DNA of 64,000 bases from Akkermansia sp. (lineage in GTDB: Bacteria; Verrucomicrobiota; Verrucomicrobiia; Verrucomicrobiales; Akkermansiaceae), in NCBI GenBank assembly GCA_017472085.1, contig JAFUQZ010000021.1, positions 1 to 64,000 of the forward strand, given 5' to 3'. Every line of letters starts with the position of its first letter. The stretch's first letter is position 1. Shown here piece by piece: positions 42,406-52,800 of the stretch. Position numbers and translations under genes: made by a program. The notes under the pieces are model-generated. The model was not told the origin of the DNA. It did no database searches and was given only the letters and a program-made list of their open reading frames with translations.

Positions 42406-43431
42406 TTATTTGTTGTTGAGGCGTTCGAGGACGGCGGCTTCAATCTCGGCATAGAGCTCCGAATTGTTGCGCAGCAGCTCCTTGGTGCCATCGCGACCCT
42501 GCGCAAGCTGGCTGCCGTTGTAGCTGAACCAGGAGCCGCGCTTCTGCACGATGTCGAACTCCATGGCCAAATCCAGCAGACTGCCCACGGAGGAAATGCC
42601 CTCATTGTACATGATGTCAAATTCGCATTCCTTGAAGGGGGGAGCCACCTTGTTCTTCACCACCTTGAGCTTGGTGCGGTTGCCGGCCACAGAACCGTCC
42701 GTCCCCTTAATCTGCCCGATGCGGCGGATATCGCAGCGCACGGAGGCATAGAACTTGAGGGCGCGCCCGCCGGGGGTGGTTTCCGGATTGCCGAACATCA
42801 CACCGATTTTCTCGCGAATCTGGTTGGTGAAGATGCAGATGGTGCGGGCCTTGGCAATGAGGGAAGTGAGCTTGCGGAGGGCGGCACTCATCAGGCGGGC
42901 CTGAGCCCCCACCGTGCTGTCGCCGATATCGCCTTCCAGCTCCTGGCGGGTCACAAGAGCAGCCACAGAGTCCACCACAATCACATCAATGGCGTTGGAA
43001 CGCACGAGCGCCTCGCAGATTTGCAGGGCTTCCTCACCGCTGTTGGGCTGGGAAACCAGCAGGTCATCCAGATTCACGCCCAGCTTGGCGGCATAGGCGG
43101 GATCGAGAGCATGCTCCACATCAATGAATGCCGCCAGACCGCCGGCTTTCTGAGCCTGGGCAATCACCGTGAGAGTAAGCGTGGTCTTACCGGAGGATTC
43201 AGGGCCGAACACCTCCACGATGCGTCCGCGCGGGAAACCGCCCACGCCCAGAGCGCGGTCGATGAGCAGATTGCCGGTGCGCACCACTTCCACCTCCATG
43301 GTCTTGCGGTCGCCCAGACGCATGATGGCAGTCTCGCCGAAATCTTTCTGGATCTGGAGCATAGCGGCATCCAGCGCACGCTGGCGCTGCGCCATGAGCT
43401 TGTCCTGATCGGGGGTCGTTTCTTTACTCAT
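42406..43431 (-). CDS. recA: Recombinase RecA
   Basis: 341 residues with Walker A GPESSGKT (76-83), the MAW-type and L1/L2 regions ([47 protein letters not shown]) and the core [17 protein letters not shown]. RecA forms filaments on single-stranded DNA for recombination and SOS induction. The promoter (43441-43469) should start transcription only about three bases before the ATG. I see no obvious SOS box there, though the LexA site of this group is unknown to me. Confidence 0.98.
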   Translation of the reverse strand: MSKETTPDQDKLMAQRQRALDAAMLQIQKDFGETAIMRLGDRKTMEVEVVRTGNLLIDRALGVGGFPRGRIVEVFGPESSGKTTLTLTVIAQAQKAGGLAAFIDVEHALDPAYAAKLGVNLDDLLVSQPNSGEEALQICEALVRSNAIDVIVVDSVAALVTRQELEGDIGDSTVGAQARLMSAALRKLTSLIAKARTICIFTNQIREKIGVMFGNPETTPGGRALKFYASVRCDIRRIGQIKGTDGSVAGNRTKLKVVKNKVAPPFKECEFDIMYNEGISSVGSLLDLAMEFDIVQKRGSWFSYNGSQLAQGRDGTKELLRNNSELYAEIEAAVLERLNNK

Positions 43432-43440
43432 ATCGTGGCG

Positions 43441-43469
43441 AGTTTACCTGTTCGCCCATGGCCTTGCAA
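43441..43469 (-). promoter_or_regulatory. recA promoter
   Basis: Minus strand: TTGCAA (43464-43469), 17-base spacer, TAAACT (43441-43446). Nine bases separate the -10 box from the ATG, giving a leader of about two to three bases. Confidence 0.6.
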
Positions 43470-43640
43470 GCCCAAATTGCGGCACGGTGTATTTTCATAC
43501 GCGGTTGCAGAATGAGCACCGACAATGCATGGAAATCCCTGCCGGAATTCCTTTTCGAGAAGTGATTGCAGTACATACACCGGTTCATTCCCGTTTTTGC
43601 TTTTCGTTCCATTCTGAGCCACACACTTGCCTGTTGCAGT

Positions 43641-43811
43641 TCGCATTTCAAATGCGATATACATTCGGATGCTTTATCACTTGAGCTTAGGGGCGTTTTC
43701 AACAGCGCATCGTTGGTGAATCGATGCGTTCGCTTGATACAAAAATGCATCTTTTTGCGTGTTTTTTAACGTTGTTGCAAACAATCTACTCGACATCGCA
43801 TTTGAAATGCG
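43641..43811. promoter_or_regulatory. Paired palindromes between recA and the autotransporter
   Basis: The gap of about 460 bases holds no convincing gene. It has two odd palindromes that are reverse complements of each other: CGCATTTCAAATGCG (43642-43656) and CGCATTTGAAATGCG (43797-43811). Between them CGCATCG (43706-43712) and CGATGCG (43722-43728) form a hairpin. These look like operator or structured sites for the autotransporter or recA. Confidence 0.5.
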
Positions 43812-43895
43812 CTACACTCCAAGATAAGCGTACAGGTTGGGTGTACTATGCCTGCCTGGTAAGTAGCTTTCCTTAGATTTAACTTCCACAACATT

Positions 43896-46800
43896 ATGAA
43901 ATTACATCTCCCCACGCGCCTTCGCGCAGCTGTTCTCGCCTGCTTCGCAGTCGTGACCTCATTCACCACCACCTTCGCCACGGGTGCCCTCACCGGCGGC
44001 GCGTTCGCCGTTGCCATCGCCGGTAGTCAGGCACTTGCGGCTTATGATGCAACCGAGGCTATTTACTCCGGAACCGGTAATACTAACATTAATTTTGAGA
44101 ATGTGCCGGCGGGAAAGACGCTGACATTTGCAATGTCCCAAGACAATAGCCAGAGAAATTACTTTAGTAACGCCAATCTCACATATAACGGCGATATTAT
44201 AATCAACGGTGGCAGTGACGGCACAACGGGTCTTATTATCAATGATGGTTATAAAGGGAAGGTTATTACGTTTGCCGGTGCAGTCACCGGTAATGGTGTC
44301 ATTAAGAAAACATACAAGGGAACCAATATAACTTTTGCTTTTACGGGTGACGCTACTGATTTCACCGGCAAAATGGACATGGCCGGAGATGGTAACGGTA
44401 ACCATTACAAACTGAAATTCTCGACGACAAATAACAGTTCGAGCACCAAAGGCGTTTCCGGCACGGGAGATATTACCTTTCAGGGGACTACTGATAGTCT
44501 CGTATATGATTACTCCGGAGGTAATACAGTTTATGTGACGAATGCCATCACTGTCGATAATGATGCCTCTAGCAAGGTCGTTCTGTCCGGAACGGATGAG
44601 GTGGTGTTTACGAAAAATGTTACCATTCACCAATTATTTGGAATTGTCGGAAATGATGCTGACCCCACCGGCTCCGCGAATGCCTCTAAGATCACGTTCA
44701 AAGGGGCTAGTTCGACCTTGGGCAAGAGCAATGTAACAAACACCATCACCTCTGCTCTGGAAGTGGCGGAGGGAGCGAATCTGACGCTGGCCGGCACGAT
44801 GTGTTTTGCTTCTCTGGGGGATACTGCACGGGTGACGGGCGCCGGCAGCGTAAGTATTGCTGACGGTTTTACGATGGAATTAGGGGCGGATTTTACCCCG
44901 GAGCTGAAGGAATACAAAGTATTTGGTGAGAATCTGACTCTGACCGGATGGGAAGAACTGACCGCTTCCAGTTTACTGAAGAGCGGGCAGACGATGAATC
45001 GTTCCCGGATAGAGATAACTGCAACCGGCTTTAAGTTCACAGAGATTGGTGCTGAGTACACGGATATGACTACCACCGGGACGCAAAACTGGAATTATAC
45101 AGATACCATTTGGACTACTGGTCAGAATGACAGTGATGATCCTATCGCTTTTGCGGCTGGTGACAGTGCCGTGTTCTCCTCAGATGTAGATTTGACGCTG
45201 ACGGCGACAGAGATAGTTGCCGATGCCGTAACGGTGAATGGTGGCGCCAACCTGACACTGACGGGTAATGGAAACAAACTGAACTGCGCGGATATTACAC
45301 TGAACGGAAATTTGGTGTTGAAAGACAATGTGTTGGCGAATACCAGTCGTGTAAGTGGCACCGGCCCAATGTCCATCGCGGGTGAGGTTCTGTTCGATGA
45401 GAGCCATAGATTTTCATCCTACACGGGAGATATTATCGTACAAAATGGAGGTATTCTGAAGGTGGGGAGCTCTGTGGGAGGAAATGGAGGTGTATTGGGG
45501 GAAGATCTTTTCGCGAACAGTGCTTCCACGCGCACGATAACCGTTCAACAAGGTGGTACCATTGACCTAAATGGCTCGGCTGATTTTTACTACGCCCTTG
45601 TGCTGGCAAATGATTCTGTGTTGAAAAATTCCGGGAGCGGTGTAGGAACCGGTAGCAGGTCATTGCCCAAGACAACGCTGACCGGTGATGCGGAGATAAC
45701 CACGGGAAGTCGTTTGGGTATGTTGGGAAGCAATTACTCCAAGACGACTCTGAATCTGGGAGGACATAAACTGACCAAGAAAGGTGATGGCACGTTCCAC
45801 CTGCTTAATACAGATGTTTCTGCCGGTACCCTGCAGGTGGATGCCGGTGTAATTGAGATTCTTTACCATGATCAAGCCTATGAAGGTAAGTTGAACAATG
45901 TGACATTCTCTCAGGGCACCGGGTACAGCTTTACGACTCTCGCTGATACCATCATGGAAAACACCCAGATTAAGTCTGATGGTACATCGATCATCAAGCT
46001 TCAGCGGGGAGGGATAAAGTTCACAAAAGGCGGCACCGTCAGCAGTCTTGCTTTGCAGAATGCAGGTACAAGCCTCACCATTGAGCAAGGCGCGTCCGTT
46101 TCGGTTACGAACGTAGAGTTGGCCGCTCCCATAGTTAACAAGGGTACATTATCGATTACAGGTACCCTGACCGTAGCCGATTTGGCCGGGTTCACTCCAA
46201 CGGTTTCAACGGGCACTCTTTCCTATGAGGATGCGGACGGAAATAGCGCGGTATCCGGTTATCTGACCGGAGAGCGAGTTTATACCCTGATAGAGAATAC
46301 CGGTGAGCTCAACGATTCGACAATCACCACTGTGGCAGGGGTGGAAGGTGAATATGAAAATGGTCAGCTGACGGTTGATACCCTTGATGACACTATCTTC
46401 TACGTTAACGTTGATCCTGCCACCGGAAAGCCTGATGTGGTTACGGCGGTGGATTTGGGAAGTACGGCAGATAATGTTGCCAGACGGTATCACATTAACG
46501 GCGGCACTCTGGAGGTGGGTACGGATGGGAATAATATTCTGGCGACGGCTACCGGTACAACGGGTATCATAAAGCTGACCGCTGATGCTCAAGTTTCTTC
46601 CAACTCGGAGATACCGTTCAGCGGTGACTTACAGGTGGTGGGTACAGCTGAAAGGCAGACGGTTTTGACACTTGGTGGCACCGTAAATGCACAGGCATGT
46701 AAGAGTGCCAAGGCCAGCATTGCTTCCTGTACTTCGGTGACACTGGATAACGGTAAGCTGGCATATCAGGCGGCGCCTGAAACGGTGAGAAATCTGACCA

Positions 46801-49800
46801 TAACCAACAATGGCGCTGCGATTCAATTTAAGGATTATAAAGATGGCCCTACTATCGAAGATGCCACGGTTTTCGCAGGGACCACCACGTTGGGCGGTGT
46901 TCTGACAATCACAGCTGATTACAAGTATGCCGCTCGCTTCGAAAGACTTTACGGTGCGGGTGAACTGGTAGCAGGTTCTGCCGGGGAGTTCTCTATTCTT
47001 GGCATTAATTCTTTGTCCGGCTTTTCGGGCAAGCTTACGTTTTCTAAAGCTAATGGCAACACGGATATTGCTGTCTCGACCGGAACAACTGCTGTCAACT
47101 TCAAAGGTATTTCTGTTACGAATGCCATGACGTTGGATCTGAATGCGGAAGCAGCTACTACCATGACGGAGGGGCTTTCATTCCATAACGGTGCGACCGT
47201 TATCACGACTGCTTCAAATGGCGGTAGTTTGGAAACATCTCTGGTAGTCAATGAGGACCGGGCTGAGAATGATCGTACGTACAGCGTTCTTCGCCATGCA
47301 GGTTCAGGATTGACAGTCAATGAGATCACACTGAATGACACCGCCAGACTGCAGGCAGAGTTTGATGCTGACGCATTGAGTATCAAAGCCGGTAGAGATA
47401 CACAGCTCAAGGTTGTACAGGGTCATACGCTCACGGTTACTTCATTGAGTCCCATCCCGGGTTCTGATGATAGTTTCCTTACCATTGGAGGCAGTGGAAA
47501 GGTCAACCTGAATGGTACAGGAAGTGTTGCTTCCTTAGGTATCGGGACATGGGGCACAAGTCCGATCGTGGATTTGAACGGTACGTATAGTGTGGGGAGA
47601 CTGCGCATGTCGGAGGTGAGCGAGTCAAAACTCAATCTTAATACGGGTTCAACGCTTAACATAACCGGAACGACTAATGACAACTCTACGAACAGAAGCA
47701 TTCTCCTTGCCCACTGGGGTTATGCTTCCACTCTGGTGCAGGATGGAGGAACCTTGAATGCCGCCGGAGCGGTGATGTATACCGGGTGGACAGGATCCGG
47801 CACGTATCAGGCGAAATCCGGTACTGCCACATTGAAAGGTATTTCGTTCCTGGCTCAGGAGTGGGGTGGAAACAACTACAGAGGCTCATTCCTTCTGGGA
47901 GACGAAACAAGCGGCAGCGCTCGTATCAATATCGGCAGTGAAGGCATATACGGAATCAATAGTGGTGCCGGTGGGGCTGAGGTAACCGTCAAGCTCGGTA
48001 ACGGCACACTGGGTGCTACATCTGACTGGACAATGGGATATGCAGAGAACACCACCGGTACGAATGTAGAGCTTATCGGTATCAACGGCGGTACGGTCAT
48101 TGATACAGCAGATACCACATCCGGTAGTGGTGGTCATACCATCACGATTGATTCGCCATTGGTGGGTAGTGGTAAGTTGGTGAAGGTGGGTGCCGGCACG
48201 TTGAAACTGACGGCGACCAACACCTACAGCGGTGGTACAACCCTCAACGGCGGTACACTGGAGGTGGCCGCAGAGTCGGCTCTGGGTAGTGGAACTCTTG
48301 GCATCACCGGCGGTACGCTGGATGTGACGGGTAATGTCACGCTGGGCGATACTGTGAGCACCACGGTATCGGGCGGCAGCCTGAAGGCATCGCATGCCGA
48401 CGGTTGGACGCTGACCGGTGCAAGCGTGGGCGGTGCTGCGGCGGATGCCGACAGCACCGGCAAGGTGACGCTGAAGAACTCCACCATCACCGGTAATATT
48501 ACGGGTAACGGCAAGCTGGTACTCTCCGGCACGACGCATGCCACGGCGAATGCCACGGTAAGCGGTGCGACTGTGTCCGGTATCACCGTAATGACAGCAG
48601 ATGCCACGAAGCTGACGCTAGACAACACTACCATCAGTTCTGCCATCACCAACGACGGTTCTCTGGAGCTGAGCGGTACGCAGAATGTGACACTGGCCGG
48701 TACTTCCGTTACCTCATATTCGGATGTTTTAAACGGATACAAAACGACAACGGATACCTATGCTCTGGCGAGTGGAACGACTGTTACGACTGCCGCCGGT
48801 ACAACCTGGCAGGTGAATGGTGAGACGGTAACGGATTCCGATTTGACGGACATCAGCTTTAATGGCTATAACCTGATTGTCCAGACAGGCGATTCCGCCG
48901 GAAAGGTCTACTACATCAACAGCGGCAGCGTGGAGTACAAGGCCGATGCCGGATGTGCGGATGCAAGCAAACTGCAGCTGACGGGCGGTAAGCTGGTGAT
49001 GAGTAAGGAACTGGACACCGCCGTGACCACGGGTGGTATCGCCGTGACGGGCAGCAGCACCACGCTGGAGCTGAACGCCGAGCTGGATGCCGGGAAGCTG
49101 AGCCTGGACACGGACGCTGCCACCGTCCTGATGGGCACCGGCACGCTGAATCTGGGCACGGGCACCTCGCTGGACTCCGGCATCTCGCTGGGCACGGAGA
49201 CGGATGCCAGGTGGACGGGCACGGTGAAAGTGGCCGGTACCGCGCTGACCGATGCCGACCTGAGCAGTCTGGGAGTGAGCGGGTCCACTATCGAGCTGGA
49301 TGATACGGACGGCAGCCTGAAGGGCGGCACGTATGCTGCCAAGGTGTTGCTGAGCAATGGCTCGCAGCTGACGCTGGGCGCCAACAACGCCTTTAACGGC
49401 GGGCTGGATGCCACGGCCGGTTCGCTGTCGGTTGTCGGGAAAAACAGCATCAGCACGCTCACGCTGGCTGATGGAGCTGATTTGGGTATCAACCTGGCCG
49501 GGATGGGACTGAGCTCGCTCAAGGATATTGGTACGGATGCCATTCTGACGGTGGGTACGCTGAATGCCGCCACCGCCGGTGGAGCGGTGAATCTGAAGGC
49601 GCTGGCCGGCAATCCCCTGCTGCTGACCATGAGCGATGGCCAGAGCATTACCCTGGCCGATATCACCACCTGCAACGCCTCGCTGGGGCTGCTCATCGGC
49701 AGCAGCACGTCCAACGTGTTGGAGGTGGAAGATGCCAATGGCTTCACCTATACCTACACTCTGACAGCAGACGACACGACCGGGCACAAGCTGGTGACGG

Positions 49801-52800
49801 TGACGGCTAGGTTGAATGCTGCCGGTTGGGTGGGCGATACCGCCGATACCTGGAAGAGCTCGGACGCGGTCGGCGGAACTGATGCCAACTGGGCAGGTGC
49901 CGTAGGCGGCTTCTACGGCTTCGGCTCCGGAACGGTGAATCTGGATACCGCCGGAGTGACGACCGGGGATGTGATTGTCTCTGCAACCACCGGAACAACG
50001 GCATACACCTTTGAGGGCGGCGCTCTGAGTGCCGATACGCTGGCGGTGAATGCCGGTAGTCTGGTACTCAACAATGAGAGCGTGAGCACCACAGCCTCGG
50101 CGCAGGTCTCTGACAGTGCCGGACTGACGGTGAATGCCGGTAAGAAGCTGACGGTCGGTACGGATATGGCTGTGCTGGATACCGCAGAGCTGACCAACAA
50201 TGGCAGCATCAAGGTGACGGGCACGCTGAGCGTGGACAAGACGGCTACCGTGACCAACAACGGCACGCTGGAGGTCGGCAGCATCAATGCCTCCGGCGCC
50301 ACGATTGCCAACAGCGGCACTCTGACCACCGGCGGCGGTACCATCGGCAAACTGACCGGAGAGGGCAGCCTGAGCAACAGCGGTACGCTTACCATTGAAA
50401 GCAAGGAGGCGACCAAGCTGGGCGCGCTTGCCAACAGCGGTATACTGAACGTGGGCGGCGACCTGATGGTGAAGACGGCGGTGACGGCCGGCGGCACGGT
50501 GAACGCTGCCAATGTGACGGTGGACGGCGATGCCGCCTTCACCTCCCTGACCACGGGCAAGCTGAAAGCTTCTTCGCTGACGGTGAAGGATGCCACCATC
50601 ACCACGCTGGATACCGATAAACTGACGGTGAGTGACAAGGGTGCAGTGAAAGTGACCTCTGCCACCACACTGAGCAGCCTGAGCAACAAGGGCATCCTGG
50701 AGGTGACAGGTGATCTGACCCTGACGGCCCCGGTAACGGCCGGCGGTACGGTGAAAGCCTCCAACGTGACGGTGAACGGCGATGCGGCCTTTACCACGCT
50801 GAGCACGGGCAAGCTGAAGGCTTCTTCGCTGACGGTGAAGGATGCAATCATCACCACTCTGGATACGAAGCAGCTGACGGTGCTGGGCGGTACGGTGGCC
50901 GTGACCAATGGTGCGACCCTGACGGCGCTGACCGGTACCGGCACGCTGGATGCTGCCGACAAGGTGAAGCTGGCACAGGCCGTTTCCGGCATGGTGAATG
51001 TAGAGACGCCTGAAATCGAATTGGCCACCTATGGCAGCAGCCTGGGCGCCCTCACCACGGATGCCGTGACCATGCTGGAAGGCAGCACGCTGAGCACTGA
51101 GAAAGCTCTGCTGACGGTGAATGCCGTGAACACCCTCAGCGGTGATACCATCAGCCTGGATGTGAGCGAATCCGCCTATGCAGCGCTGAGCAAACTGGCC
51201 GATGGAAGGTATACCGCCGGGGATTATCTCCTCATTGACGGAGCAGCTTCCGTGGATATGTTCACCTATGCGAACGCAGAGCAGCTGGACTCCATCATCG
51301 CTACCGGTATGAATGCCGGTCTGACGGTGAATGATGGTGTGCTTTCCTTGAGCATTTCCGAAATCACCAATGAGAACGGTGAGGTTGTGGGTATGATTTG
51401 GGATACCACCGGCGGCAACACCATTGCCAACAACGGTTATAGAATTGATACGGAAGCCGGCTTCTACAAGTCATTGGATTATGTGAAGCAGGTGGTGGTG
51501 ACAGATTCCGTCACCTTCGACCTCGCGGCAGACAGCGTGGGTGATTCCGTGGCCGGAAATGCCAGCGAGCCGGTTGCCGGATTGTTCATCCGTAACCTGA
51601 GCGGCGGCGGCGAGCTGACCATCAAGGGCAATACCGCCGCACAGGATGTGGCCACCCTCATGAACACTCCCGGCAGGAAGATTACCGCCGTGGCTCTGAC
51701 GGCAGATGCCGCCACGGTCAACCTCGGACTGCCGAAGGGGGCTGAGGGTTATCTGGTGAGCGACTTGAGCAGCACCGGCCCGACGCTGAAATCCCTGAGT
51801 CTGGTGAACCGCTCCGCCGTGAACGTGAACATCAATACGGAGGTGCTGGGTGATACCGATGTGGCTGACTACACACGCCTCAGCGTGAAGGAGGGCAACA
51901 TCCTGACCACCGGCATGCTGAGCGGCACGGATGAGGCAGAAATAGGCGGTGTCATCACCGTGCGCAAGGGCGGTGTCTATACCGGCACTTACGATGAAGC
52001 CACCCTCGTGGCGGCAGATGGCAGCAACCTGCGCCTGCGTACCGGCGGCCGCCGCAGCATGAGCCTGGTGGTGAACGGCGGTGGTCAGACCACGCTGGAT
52101 TCCGCCGGGCAGGACGGCAGCATGGACTTCCTGCGCGTGGGCGAATCGCCGATGGCCCGTGTGATGAGTGTCGGCTCTGCCACGCTGAACCTCCTGAACA
52201 CGACTGCAACGGATGACGGCATACGCCACAGCACGATTACCCTCACCTCCGATGAAGGAAACTACATCAACAAGTCGGTGGTCACGCTGTCGCTCGGTGC
52301 GGCAGAGACCGCCCGCACCCTCAGCACCCCCGGCAGCCCCGTGGTGATTGATGGCCCGGTAGATGTGACCGCATCCTCCATCGTGGTCAATATGCTGGGT
52401 GATACCGTGAAGAACGGCGTGCTGGAGGTCAATACCGGGTCCGACAGTAATCTGACGCTGGCCCGTTTCGTGACCGGCGGCAATGTGGAGGGCAACACGG
52501 TGACCCTGACCGGCACCCCTGAGATGCAGGCCCTGCTCAACAAGTACTACACCAATGCCCGCCTGGACAGCAAGGGCGCCATCAAGGTGGACCGCGTGAC
52601 GGATTACTACGGCTCCCGCATGCAGCTGAGCGACAATGCCCGGGTGGGTATCGGCATGGCCGATGCCGCTCTGGTGAAGCTCAACCCGCAGGCCAACCGC
52701 AGCGAGTACACCGAGCTGGCCGGAGTGCTGGACTCTCTGGATGCTGCCGTGGCTACCGGCAATAGGCAGGCTGCCGATGAGCTGGGCGCTGCCGTGAGCG

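Noticed and set aside
43424-43750. 108-codon minus-strand frame between recA and the autotransporter
   Set aside because: It runs through the recA promoter and one of the palindromes and resembles no protein.
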